Shown here piece by piece: positions 1 through 6,841 of a stretch of DNA of 8,839 bases; the stretch's first letter is position 1; each line of letters starts with the position of its first letter. The notes under the pieces were generated by a model. It made no database searches, had not been told where the DNA came from, and was given only the letters and a program-made list of their open reading frames with translations. Where the stretch lies: positions 1-8,839 of the forward strand of contig JABXGV010000127.1 in the NCBI GenBank assembly GCA_016550485.1, written 5' to 3'. Source of the stretch: an archaeon (GTDB lineage Archaea > Asgardarchaeota > Hermodarchaeia > Hermodarchaeales > Hermodarchaeaceae). Made by a program: the position numbers and the translations under genes.

Positions 1-25
1 CATCAAGATTCCAAGATTATTTGTG

Positions 26-30
26 AAAAA
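26..30 (-). terminator. Possible T-run terminator after the methyltransferase gene
   Basis: On the minus strand a run of five T residues follows the TAG stop (38-40) by about eight bases. Short T-runs can end archaeal transcripts without a hairpin. There is no stem here and the run is short, so the call is weak. Confidence 0.25.
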
Positions 31-37
31 TAGCTCA

Positions 38-1084
38 CTAGGTGTAGCGTCCATACTTCTTCGCGGCGTTTACCATAGCTTGGATGTTAGGAAGCGGTGC
101 TAAGGGAGGAATCTCACAGCCGCTACTCAGGATAAAACGCCCCTTTGCTGCAGCTTGCTCGATGCAGCTCTTAGCAGCCTGTTCTACTGCCTCTGGGGTG
201 CCAGTGAGTAAAAGGTCTGTGGGATCGATATTGCCCTGTAAGCAGACCCTATCGCCCACCTCTTGTTTTGCTTTCCCGAGATCAACGAGATGGTCAATCT
301 CGAGGATTTTAGCGCCAGTATCACACATGAGTTCAAGAATAGGTGTAGTTTGACCACATACATGGAGGGCTGGTATGACACCATTCTTGACGCCGACAGC
401 TAAAACCTCCTCAAGGCAGGGTGCGGCGAGCGTTTTGAACATTTCAGGACTGATCAAGCTAGAGCTAGCTGTTGGGTCCGCTGCCACGATAACATCTGCG
501 CCAGCACGGATATTTGCCTCAACATAGCTCTTTGAAGCCTCAGTAGTTATCCGCGTCAAATCGTCAACGAACTTTCTGTCACGGATTGTGGCAATCATTA
601 GCTTGTTCACCCCATGTATTTGACCTGCCAGCGTAAAGGGGCCTGGAACATAACAGAAGATGGGGACCTTGCCACCAACTTCGCGTTTGACGATTTTTAC
701 CGTTTCAATATGGATGGGTATCCGCCCCGCGCGCTCGGGATCTGGTATTGGGACTTTGTCAAGATCGCTTGAGTCTTGAACGATATGGCTTGTCACTTGA
801 GGAACATCGTCTTCAGGGTAGCGCATGGTGCACCCCATTGCTTCTGCAAGTAAGTTGAAGCTCGACTCCCATCCAGCGTATATGGCATCATATTCCAGTT
901 CTCGTTGTCCTGCGAGCAGTGCCTTGGCAGTTTTCTCTGGACTATGAAGGGCTTCAACCAGTCCGACGCCGGTGAGTTGAGCAGTTGTGTAGGTGATTTG
1001 AGGGATAACTGGGACTCGGTCTGGAGGCTCTCCACGAATCGCTGCAATTACTCGTTCGAAAGGGGTCACCTGATTCTCTTGCAT
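38..1084 (-). CDS. Uroporphyrinogen decarboxylase-fold methyltransferase (MtaA/MtbA-like methylcobamide:thiol methyltransferase)
   Basis: The 348-residue product has the layout of the uroporphyrinogen decarboxylase superfamily: an N-terminal RGEPPDRVPVIP segment, a central ADPTASSSLISPEMF segment, and a GNIDPTDLLLTGTPEAV segment near the C-terminus. What points to the methyltransferase branch (MtaA, MtbA, CmuA) rather than haem synthesis is the zinc-ligand pattern His241-x-Cys243 (LHVCG) followed by Cys323 (SSGCEIP). In that branch the metal activates a thiol such as coenzyme M to accept a methyl group from a methylated corrinoid protein. The length is normal for the family and the gene is complete. 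The ATG at 1084 is preceded by the Shine-Dalgarno sequence AGAAGGTGG (minus strand, 1089-1097). No corrinoid protein or substrate-specific methyltransferase gene lies in the window, so the methyl donor and acceptor are unknown. It is transcribed away from the rest of the window. Many archaeal members are uncharacterised, so the subfamily is known better than the substrate. Confidence 0.9.
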   Translation of the reverse strand: MQENQVTPFERVIAAIRGEPPDRVPVIPQITYTTAQLTGVGLVEALHSPEKTAKALLAGQRELEYDAIYAGWESSFNLLAEAMGCTMRYPEDDVPQVTSHIVQDSSDLDKVPIPDPERAGRIPIHIETVKIVKREVGGKVPIFCYVPGPFTLAGQIHGVNKLMIATIRDRKFVDDLTRITTEASKSYVEANIRAGADVIVAADPTASSSLISPEMFKTLAAPCLEEVLAVGVKNGVIPALHVCGQTTPILELMCDTGAKILEIDHLVDLGKAKQEVGDRVCLQGNIDPTDLLLTGTPEAVEQAAKSCIEQAAAKGRFILSSGCEIPPLAPLPNIQAMVNAAKKYGRYT

Positions 1085-1088
1085 TTTT

Positions 1089-1137
1089 CCACCTTCTAAG
1101 TTTCAGTTCTATTGGCGGTCTTGGTTTTAAAATATGG
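1089..1137 (-). promoter_or_regulatory. Promoter and ribosome binding site of the methyltransferase gene
   Basis: Read on the minus strand, the sequence CATATTTTAAAA (about 1125-1136) is a good archaeal TATA box. A transcript starting about 25 bases downstream would begin near 1100, just before the strong Shine-Dalgarno sequence AGAAGGTGG at 1089-1097 and the ATG at 1084. The spacing is that of a typical short-leader archaeal promoter. The start site is inferred. Confidence 0.6.
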
Positions 1138-1216
1138 GTTTGTTAAGGATGTCGCAAATAGTTTTTGTTATAGTTGCGTAATTCGTAAACAATCGCCAAA
1201 TTCATTAAGTTACCTT

Positions 1217-1258
1217 AAGATTTAAAAGGAGTCAGACGAGAATAGCATAACGAGAGGT
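1217..1258 (+). promoter_or_regulatory. Promoter and ribosome binding site of the gelsolin-like gene
   Basis: The stretch AAGATTTAAAAGG (1217-1229) matches an archaeal BRE plus TATA box. A start about 25 bases downstream would lie near 1250, just ahead of the Shine-Dalgarno-like GAGAGGT (1252-1258). That sequence sits five bases before the TTG start at 1264. The geometry mirrors the divergent promoter of the methyltransferase gene and supports the TTG start. Confidence 0.55.
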
Positions 1259-1263
1259 TAATT

Positions 1264-1593
1264 TTGACTGAAAGACTGGTACTCTTCGACGTCGAACCGG
1301 ATGGGGAAATTAGAGAAATAACACCGGATGGCGACATCAAAGACGAGCTAGAGTGCACCCGCGTTTTACTCATAGTAGATGATGAAGAGAAAAGAATCTG
1401 GCTATGGATAGGCTCTTCATGTGGGGTACGCAAAAAATTCATTGGTGCTCGTCAAGCACAAGCCATCAGAAATCAGCGTAGCTTAGTCTACAAAGTGATA
1501 TCCGTTGAGTCTGGCGATGAACCCAGCGAATTCCAACTGTTAATGGGGCTTAGTGACCCAACAGAAGCTTCAGAAACTAGGATAATGGCTTAA
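1264..1593 (+). CDS. Single-domain gelsolin-like protein
   Basis: This small, complete 109-residue protein begins with TTG, placed just after GAGAGGT, and has no signal peptide or membrane segment, so it should be cytoplasmic. The N-terminal 35 residues are acidic (PDGEIREITPDGD). The rest reads like one gelsolin repeat: a strand with an acidic turn (RVLLIVDDEEKRIWLWIG, about 38-55), a basic helix (RKKFIGARQAQAIRN, about 61-75), then YKVISVESGDEPSEFQLLMG. The last part matches the gelsolin ending 'v.eG.EP.eF...l'. In eukaryotes such domains bind actin and calcium, and multi-repeat archaeal versions are known from Asgard archaea. A single repeat cannot be assumed to sever or cap filaments. No actin or other cytoskeletal gene is visible nearby. 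The family call rests on pattern recognition without an alignment; the gene itself is well supported. Confidence 0.75.
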   Translation: MTERLVLFDVEPDGEIREITPDGDIKDELECTRVLLIVDDEEKRIWLWIGSSCGVRKKFIGARQAQAIRNQRSLVYKVISVESGDEPSEFQLLMGLSDPTEASETRIMA

Positions 1594-1595
1594 GC

Positions 1596-1623
1596 AAGGC
1601 TCCATCTGATCCATCTGAGCCTT
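1596..1623 (+). terminator. Weak hairpin after the gelsolin-like gene
   Basis: AAGGCTC (1596-1602) and GAGCCTT (1617-1623) are perfect inverted repeats of seven bases around a 14-base loop, three bases after the stop codon. The loop region contains a short direct repeat (CCATCTGA at 1602-1609 and 1611-1618). No clear T-tract follows, so it may be an RNA 3' end structure rather than a terminator. Confidence 0.3.
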
Positions 1624-1683
1624 ACTCCTATTCCCTAAGTTGGGAAAACCTTGAGAGTGGCTTACTGCTCCTCAACACAACTT

Positions 1684-1741
1684 TAACTATATATGGATAA
1701 AATGACAATATCGTTGAGGTAAGAACAGCAGGCTTTTATTT
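1684..1741 (+). promoter_or_regulatory. Candidate promoter region of the TFB gene
   Basis: Two TATA-like sequences precede the transcription factor B gene: TAACTATATATGG (1684-1696) and, closer, CTTTTATTTA (about 1733-1742). From the first, transcription would start near 1715-1720, giving a leader of about 100 bases to the ATG at 1819. From the second, the leader would be about 55 bases. The sequence does not decide between them. Confidence 0.4.
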
Positions 1742-1818
1742 ACAAGCGTTCAAGTCAACTTACGTAATTCAGTTTGCTCGGTCACCTGACTGGGTGTTTG
1801 GGCAAGGACTGTATTTGC

Positions 1819-2775
1819 ATGGCTGAAGACTCCCCGCGTAGAAGAAAACGACGAGAAAACCGCGCAATGGACGAGCCACGAGAATGCCCAAATTGTGGAA
1901 GTAAAGAATACGTTGTCTCTCGTAACCAAGAACTGGTATGCGCTGATTGCGGTCTTGTGCTAACCGAGGATGTTTTCGACCTTGGTGCTGAATGGCGAGA
2001 ATTTTCTAGCGAGGAACGGGACAAGCGAGCCCGTGCAGGACCCCCCTCAACCCTCACTATGCACGATAAAGGGTTAAGCACAACAATCGACTGGCGGGAT
2101 GTTGATGCACGGGGGCACCGCCTCGATCCCAGACGCCGGGCAGAAATGCAGCGAATACGCAAATGGCATGCCCGCAGCCGCGTCTACCAATCCTCGGAGC
2201 GGAACCTCGCTAGCGCCATGAGCGAACTTGACCGACTCGCAGGTCAACTCGATCTTCCTCGACGTGTACGGCAAACAGCTGCCCTCCTCTATCGACACGC
2301 CCTTGAGCGGAACTTGATACGGGGACGGAGCATCGAAGCCATCGTTGCGGCCTGTGTTTATGCCGCGTGTCGCCGCACCAGCTTCCCCCGAACCCTCGCA
2401 GATGTAGGCAGGTATACCCGCGTTACACGAAAAGAGCTGGGCCGCTCCTACCGGCTTCTTGTGCGACGCCTAGGGCTCCAGATGCCAATAGCCCAACCAG
2501 AAGACTTCATTCCCCGCTATGCCAATGCCCTTCGCTTATCCCAGCGTACCCAGGCCCGCGCCCAAAGCATACTCATGCGAGCCCGAACCGAAGGCATCAC
2601 CTCTGGTAAAGACCCCACTTGTATCGCAGCAGCAGCCCTTTATATTGCGTCAATAATGGAGGGCGAACGTCGGACCCAGCGAGAAATCGGTGAGGTCGCA
2701 GGCGTAACCGAGGTCACCGTCAGAAACCGCTACAAAGAACTCGTCCGCAAACTCAAACTCGGCGTAGAAGTCTAA
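1819..2775 (+). CDS. tfb: Transcription initiation factor B (archaeal TFIIB homologue)
   Basis: The product (318 residues from this ATG) is a full-length TFB, which binds the TATA/TBP complex and recruits RNA polymerase. An N-terminal zinc ribbon has ligands Cys23, Cys26, Cys41 and Cys44 (CPNC...CADC). It is followed by the B-reader/linker segment (EWREFSSEERDKRARAGPP, then HDKGLSTTIDW). Two cyclin-like repeats follow at about 123-210 and 220-300, the second ending in the helix-turn-helix TQREIGEVAGVTEVTVRNRY. The start is uncertain. The ATG at 1819 has AAGGA ten bases upstream and gives a basic extension (RRRKRREN) before the ribbon. The ATG at 1867 gives a 302-residue protein with the first Cys at position 7, as in most TFBs. 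A TTG at 1774 is also in frame but has no ribosome binding site. The gene lies directly upstream of the peptidase array, on the same strand. Whether this is the housekeeping TFB or a specialised paralogue cannot be told here. Confidence 0.93.
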   Translation: MAEDSPRRRKRRENRAMDEPRECPNCGSKEYVVSRNQELVCADCGLVLTEDVFDLGAEWREFSSEERDKRARAGPPSTLTMHDKGLSTTIDWRDVDARGHRLDPRRRAEMQRIRKWHARSRVYQSSERNLASAMSELDRLAGQLDLPRRVRQTAALLYRHALERNLIRGRSIEAIVAACVYAACRRTSFPRTLADVGRYTRVTRKELGRSYRLLVRRLGLQMPIAQPEDFIPRYANALRLSQRTQARAQSILMRARTEGITSGKDPTCIAAAALYIASIMEGERRTQREIGEVAGVTEVTVRNRYKELVRKLKLGVEV

Positions 2776-2790
2776 ACAATTCGACGACCA

Positions 2791-2887
2791 ATGATTATTT
2801 TAAAAAGCCCTTGGATAACACATAAGTTAGATAAAGCTCCAATGACCAGATTCAGATAGCGTCATTCCTTTGCGGGTATCCACGAAG
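2791..2887 (+). repeat. Conserved upstream block, copy 1 (before peptidase gene 1)
   Basis: First of three similar blocks, one before each secreted peptidase gene. It runs from ATGATTATTTTAAAAAG through TTGGATAACACAT to the core AAGTTAGATAAAGCT (2824-2838), which ends 108 bases before the GTG at 2947. A looser matching tail (AGATTCAGATAGCGTC, then GCGGGTATCCACG) follows. This copy is the most divergent. The core may be a BRE/TATA-type promoter element or an operator; either role is inferred from position and conservation. Confidence 0.6.
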
Positions 2888-2946
2888 CGACTCGGATTTG
2901 TGAGGGTCCTCCAGCAGAGTTTCCACAAGGGAATGAATATTAGAAG

Positions 2947-4611
2947 GTGAGCAAATTTCGTAAAATGCATCTCCTCGCAATTCTTTGCACCATCGGGCTT
3001 TTAGTGACAATGAATCTCTTACCAATGGCACCCCCCCAAACGACTTCAGAGAGAACCCAAATCGAGGTACGACTGGTTCAACAACCTAAACCACCACCCA
3101 CTGAAACGGTGGCAATCATCGTCGAGAATGCTATCTATTCGAGTGTCTCCTCTAGTGTCGCTCAATTTCGCCAAGACCTCAACAACACGGGGTATAACAC
3201 TATTCTCTACACCCAAGTCTTTAGTAATCACGTAGAACTCAAGGGTAACCTCACAAGCTGGTACAACACCTACACCAACTTTGTTGGGGCCGTGCTCATC
3301 GGGCGACTCCCCTATGCTCAATACTGGCATCCTGCAAACGCAAGCTACGGGTGGATTGCTCAGACGTTCATTTGCGATGTATACCTCATGGATCTCGATG
3401 GCCTCTGGTGGGACATCAACCCCACCGATGGCATCTATGACAAACACAACGCCACTGGAAGCGCTGATGTCTACCCCGAAATTTTCGTTGGCCGCATCGA
3501 TCCTCAATGCCTGACTTGGGGGACAGTAGCTGGGAATATAAACACCTACCTCGGTCGGGTCCACTCCTACCGGACAGGGGGCGTCCAGCGACAAAGCAGA
3601 GCACTGACCTACATCGATGATGACTGGGTTCCATGGGCGGATGGTACCTACGACAACTGGCCCGCCTGGCTCAACACCCCCTACCCGACGCGTACTGATG
3701 TTCATACACCGAGTACGTGGACAAATGCCACCGATTGGCTCAATAACCGGATTATTCAGGATTATCAATGGGCCCACCTCTGCGCTCACAGCAGCCCAAC
3801 TACGCACTTCTTCGGTCCCAGCGGAATAGGCGAAGGCACCGTAACTAGTGCGCAAATCGTAGCCACAACCTCCACTATCAACTTCTACAATCTCTTCTGC
3901 TGCTCAGGTGCGGATTGGAGTGTCGCTGACAACTTGGCGGTGTCCTACCTCTTTGATGGTTCCCACACTGTCGGCATCGTGGGCACCACGAAGACTGGTG
4001 GCATGTTGGATGGTGACTACTTCTACAATCCTCTCGCTAATCAGAACACCCTCGGCGAGAGTCTTATCCAATGGATGTCTTATGTCTTCAATAATCCTAG
4101 TGGCGACGCTGGCGACTTCTGGCTTGAATGGTATTATGGCATGAACATTGTCGGTGATCCATTCCTAACAATCAATTATGACTGTACTGTTCTCACCCCG
4201 GTGATTTCCTCCCCAACGCACCCCAATCCAAGTCTTGGATACAACAACACCAAGCCCCAGTTCACTTGGACCATCCCCCCTGATGTAAATGGAATTGCTG
4301 GGTACTACTACATACTGAACAATCAATCTACCACATCACCTACGCCAGCAACAGGGACCTACACTACAACTAATAGTTATCAAACGACCACAGCCCTGGC
4401 CAACGGCACTTACTATTTCCACGTCGTTGCAAAAGACAATGTGGGCAACATCGGGTCTGCTGCGCACTTCAAAGTCAACATCATCGTTACTCCCACCACA
4501 CCCTTCAACCTATTCGATCTCTTAACAAACCCACTGGTTCTCCTACTCATTCTTGCGATCATCGTTATAATCATCTTGTGTGCAGTTTTACTCCGTAGGC
4601 GCAGCAAGTAA
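2947..4611 (+). CDS. Secreted gingipain-like (C25 family) peptidase with Ig-like domain and membrane anchor, gene 1
   Basis: This 554-residue protein has a signal peptide (KFRK then a hydrophobic stretch, about 1-28) and a Pro-rich linker ending in PPPTET. A caspase/gingipain-type domain spans about 52-415. The C25-like signatures in order are VLIGRLP, DVYLMDLDG, VYPEIFVGRIDP, YRTGGVQRQ, YIDDDW (222-227), the His motif HLCAHSS (probable catalytic His281), FYNLFCCSGADW (probable catalytic Cys319) and a closing NIVGDPFLTI. Both residues are kept in the two neighbouring paralogues. An FN3/Ig-like domain follows (about 418-513), then a transmembrane helix (about 526-549) and RRRSK, so it should be a surface protein anchored by its C-terminus. 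Several N-x-S/T sites fit archaeal glycosylation. The GTG start aligns with the GTG of the two paralogues; an ATG at 2965 is the alternative. Family membership comes from recognised motifs; cleavage specificity is unknown. Confidence 0.85.
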   Translation: MSKFRKMHLLAILCTIGLLVTMNLLPMAPPQTTSERTQIEVRLVQQPKPPPTETVAIIVENAIYSSVSSSVAQFRQDLNNTGYNTILYTQVFSNHVELKGNLTSWYNTYTNFVGAVLIGRLPYAQYWHPANASYGWIAQTFICDVYLMDLDGLWWDINPTDGIYDKHNATGSADVYPEIFVGRIDPQCLTWGTVAGNINTYLGRVHSYRTGGVQRQSRALTYIDDDWVPWADGTYDNWPAWLNTPYPTRTDVHTPSTWTNATDWLNNRIIQDYQWAHLCAHSSPTTHFFGPSGIGEGTVTSAQIVATTSTINFYNLFCCSGADWSVADNLAVSYLFDGSHTVGIVGTTKTGGMLDGDYFYNPLANQNTLGESLIQWMSYVFNNPSGDAGDFWLEWYYGMNIVGDPFLTINYDCTVLTPVISSPTHPNPSLGYNNTKPQFTWTIPPDVNGIAGYYYILNNQSTTSPTPATGTYTTTNSYQTTTALANGTYYFHVVAKDNVGNIGSAAHFKVNIIVTPTTPFNLFDLLTNPLVLLLILAIIVIIILCAVLLRRRSK

Positions 4612-4633
4612 ACCTAGCCTAAGAGCATCCCTA

Positions 4634-4667
4634 GGGACGCCAACTGGCGTCCCCTCCTCTTTTTCTC
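4634..4667 (+). terminator. Hairpin and T-tract terminator after peptidase gene 1
   Basis: GGGACGCC (4634-4641) and GGCGTCCC (4646-4653) form a perfect eight-base-pair stem with loop AACT, followed by a pyrimidine-rich tail containing TTTTT (4660-4664). It looks like a bacterial intrinsic terminator. The same structure, slightly changed, follows peptidase gene 2. Confidence 0.75.
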
Positions 4668-4676
4668 AACTACTCC

Positions 4677-4696
4677 CATGCAATAAGGCATGCAAT
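4677..4696 (+). repeat. Short direct repeat CATGCAAT x2
   Basis: Two perfect copies of CATGCAAT (4677-4684 and 4689-4696) are separated by AAGG, just before copy 2 of the conserved upstream block. They could be a tandem protein-binding site, but the other two blocks lack them. Confidence 0.35.
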
Positions 4697-4788
4697 GATT
4701 CATTCAAGGCATTCTTGGAATATGCAAAGTTAGATAAGGCTCTGACAACTAAATTCTAGTAACTTGCTCTCTAATCGGCAACCCAGAG
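4694..4788 (+). repeat. Conserved upstream block, copy 2 (before peptidase gene 2)
   Basis: Second copy of the block, running from AATGATTCATTC through TTGGAATATGC to the core AAGTTAGATAAGGCT (4727-4741), which ends 102 bases before the GTG at 4844. It then continues with TAAATTCTAGTAACTTGCTC and CGGCAACCC. It is very similar to copy 3, including the last 20 bases around the start codon. If the core is the BRE/TATA region, the transcript would begin about 25 bases downstream with a leader of roughly 75 bases. Confidence 0.65.
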
Positions 4789-4813
4789 ACAAGTGTCGTT
4801 CTTAATTGTCTCT
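4785..4813 (+). other. Inverted repeat in the leader of peptidase gene 2
   Basis: AGAGACAA (4785-4792) and TTGTCTCT (4806-4813) are perfect eight-base inverted repeats around a 13-base loop, about 30 bases before the GTG start. They could form an RNA hairpin in the 5' leader or a dyad operator. The equivalent regions of genes 1 and 3 do not keep it. Confidence 0.4.
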
Positions 4814-4843
4814 ACGCGCTTGACCGCAGAGAGTAAAATATAG

Positions 4844-6775
4844 GTGAGGATAATTCGGAAAATAACTCTTCTCTTAATTCTATGTTCTCTTAGTCTTCTG
4901 CTAGCTGCGAGCTTTGTCCCTTCAACCCCTGTAAGGACAAGTACAAGTGAACTCAGCTTACGCTTCCAATCAGCAGAAACAATGCTTTCTGCAGCCGCAG
5001 TCGCTACACCTAGACCACCACCAACCGAAACGGTCGCCATTATCGTTCAGAACCCACTCTACCCCAGTATTTCATCAGCAGTTACTCAATATCGCACAGA
5101 CCTAAACAACTCAGGCTTCAACACAATCCTATACACCCAAACCCTGAACACCCATCAGGAACTCAAAAACAATCTTACGAGCTGGTACAACACCTACACC
5201 AACTTCGTCGGTGCTGTGCTGATCGGGCGCCTCCCTCATGCCCGATACCGCCACCCGATTTCCTCGACGCCTACATACTTTGCAGCTGAAACTTTCATTT
5301 GCGATCTCTATCTACAGGATTTAGATGGTAACTGGTGGGACCTAAATAGTGATACTGTCTACGATAAACACAACGCCACCGCTCCCGCAGATATCTATCC
5401 TGAAATCTACATCGGCCGTATTGATCCCCAATGTCTGTCCTGGGATATACCTGCAAACTTCATCAACACCTACCTCGCGAGGGTCCACAGCTACCGGACA
5501 GGGGGCGTTCAGCGTCAGCAACGCGCCCTCCTCTATGTCGACGACGACTGGGCTGGTGCAACATCAAGCTATTGGGATACTGCTTTGTCAACCGCCTATT
5601 CAACCCGCACGCTTGTTGACTTTCCAACAACTTGGACAAATGCCACCAACTGGCTTTCTCGTATCACCCAAAACTACCAGTGGGGTCATCTCGGTGTCCA
5701 CAGCTGGCCCTGGTCGCACGTGTTCGGACCCGGTGGGGGCGGGGCTGAGGGTATTACTACTGCTAACCCTCAAATCAGGACTGCACCTCCCTCTTTCAAC
5801 TTCTACAATCTCTTCGCATGCAGTGCTAACAGGTGGAATACAACTGATGCTCTAGGTCCAACGTATACGTTCAGTGGCAGTTACAGCCTCGCTACGGTCG
5901 GATCCACCAAGACTGGAGGCATGCTCGACAACATCTACTTCTACACTCCAATCGGCCAAAACAAAACTATTGGTGAAAGCCTGCGTGACTGGTTTAGCAG
6001 CACTCTGATGAATGGGGCTTTTGAACACTGGAATCAGTGGGTTGAATGGAGCTACGGTATAAGCATTACAGGTGACCCATTCCTTTCAATCTGGTACGAT
6101 AATATAGTGCTTCCACCAGTCATCTCTTCGACAACGCATTTACCAGCCACTTGGTCTCCAACCACTCAAGCTCAGCTAAACTGGTCTGTCCCCGCGGATG
6201 TGAACGGTATTGTCGGCTACTATTGGCTCCTTGACACTAATCCCAACACGGTTCCAACGGCTGCTACAGGCACCTACACTACAATCAATGGTACACTGAC
6301 TTCAGCGTTAAGTGATGGCATCTGGTACCTTCATGTAGTAGCGAAGGACGGTGCTGGAAATACTGGAGCATATGCTGGCCACTTCGCGCTTTACATTGAT
6401 GCCAACGGTCCCACGGTAAGCATTACGACACCCACCTCAGGTCAATTGATAACCGGTAGTTCTACCATTCTCAGTTGGACAGCTGTTGATTCAGGATCCG
6501 GATACCAACAGGCACAAATCTTTCTAGACGGTTCTATTTACGCTTCAGTTACAAATAACAGCTTGACCGTGAAAGGCCTTCTCGCTGGTTCTCACACCCT
6601 CAAAGTGACTGCTTCTGATGTAACAGGTAATACGGGGTCAAGTCAGGTTACCTTCACAGTCCAACTCACGGCTGCTCCACCGATTCCTGGTTTTCCTGTT
6701 GAAGCAATCGCTCTTGGTGCCGTTCTGGCACTAGGGCTAGGTTTTGTACAAAGACGCCGCCGAAGAAACAAATAA
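4844..6775 (+). CDS. Secreted gingipain-like (C25 family) peptidase with two Ig-like domains and PGF-type C-terminal tail, gene 2
   Basis: The 643-residue product has a signal peptide (RIIRK, then a Leu-rich core to about residue 25) and a variable Ser/Thr/Ala-rich segment ending in PRPPPTET. The C25-like domain then runs to about residue 420, with LIGRLP, DLYLQDLDG, YPEIYIGRIDP, YRTGGVQRQ, YVDDDW and SITGDPFLSI. The probable catalytic pair is His286 (HLGVHS) and Cys326 (FYNLFACS). The residues around both differ from genes 1 and 3: Trp-Pro-Trp after the His, and SANRWNTTDALG after the Cys. Two beta-sandwich domains follow: an FN3-like one (about 424-515) and an Ig-like one beginning GPTVSITTPTSG (about 522-607). 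The end is tripartite: PGF (615-617), a hydrophobic helix (about 619-636) and RRRRRNK. This resembles archaeal PGF-CTERM sorting signals processed by archaeosortase. The GTG start has GAGAG upstream and a neighbourhood almost identical to that of gene 3. The substrate is unknown. Confidence 0.85.
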   Translation: MRIIRKITLLLILCSLSLLLAASFVPSTPVRTSTSELSLRFQSAETMLSAAAVATPRPPPTETVAIIVQNPLYPSISSAVTQYRTDLNNSGFNTILYTQTLNTHQELKNNLTSWYNTYTNFVGAVLIGRLPHARYRHPISSTPTYFAAETFICDLYLQDLDGNWWDLNSDTVYDKHNATAPADIYPEIYIGRIDPQCLSWDIPANFINTYLARVHSYRTGGVQRQQRALLYVDDDWAGATSSYWDTALSTAYSTRTLVDFPTTWTNATNWLSRITQNYQWGHLGVHSWPWSHVFGPGGGGAEGITTANPQIRTAPPSFNFYNLFACSANRWNTTDALGPTYTFSGSYSLATVGSTKTGGMLDNIYFYTPIGQNKTIGESLRDWFSSTLMNGAFEHWNQWVEWSYGISITGDPFLSIWYDNIVLPPVISSTTHLPATWSPTTQAQLNWSVPADVNGIVGYYWLLDTNPNTVPTAATGTYTTINGTLTSALSDGIWYLHVVAKDGAGNTGAYAGHFALYIDANGPTVSITTPTSGQLITGSSTILSWTAVDSGSGYQQAQIFLDGSIYASVTNNSLTVKGLLAGSHTLKVTASDVTGNTGSSQVTFTVQLTAAPPIPGFPVEAIALGAVLALGLGFVQRRRRRNK

Positions 6776-6783
6776 CTCTGAAT

Positions 6784-6816
6784 GGACGCCAACCGGCGTC
6801 CTCTCTTTTTGTTCTC
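6784..6816 (+). terminator. Hairpin and T-tract terminator after peptidase gene 2
   Basis: GGACGCC (6784-6790) and GGCGTCC (6795-6801) form a seven-base-pair stem with loop AACC, followed by TCTCTTTTTG. It is a near copy of the structure after gene 1, so the duplicated unit included the terminator. Confidence 0.75.
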
Positions 6817-6841
6817 GACTATCGACCAAAGAATATATTCT

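Noticed and set aside
1782..2162. Minus-strand open frames opposite the TFB gene
   Set aside because: They are shadows of a well-conserved TFB coding sequence, and their translations are low in recognisable motifs.
2933..2950. Five-codon upstream reading frame (ATG to TGA) overlapping the gene 1 GTG start
   Set aside because: The matching position in genes 2 and 3 has TATAG before the GTG and no such frame, so it is most likely chance.
3046..3855. Long open frame (269 codons) on the minus strand inside peptidase gene 1
   Set aside because: It lies wholly opposite a gene with clear homology to its paralogues, has no recognisable domain, and has no promoter or ribosome binding site of its own.
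4844..4920. Lipoprotein signal in the peptidase N-termini (Cys inside the hydrophobic segment)
   Set aside because: The Cys is preceded by Ile-Leu or Ala-Ile-Leu rather than a small residue and sits mid-helix, so it does not form a lipobox.
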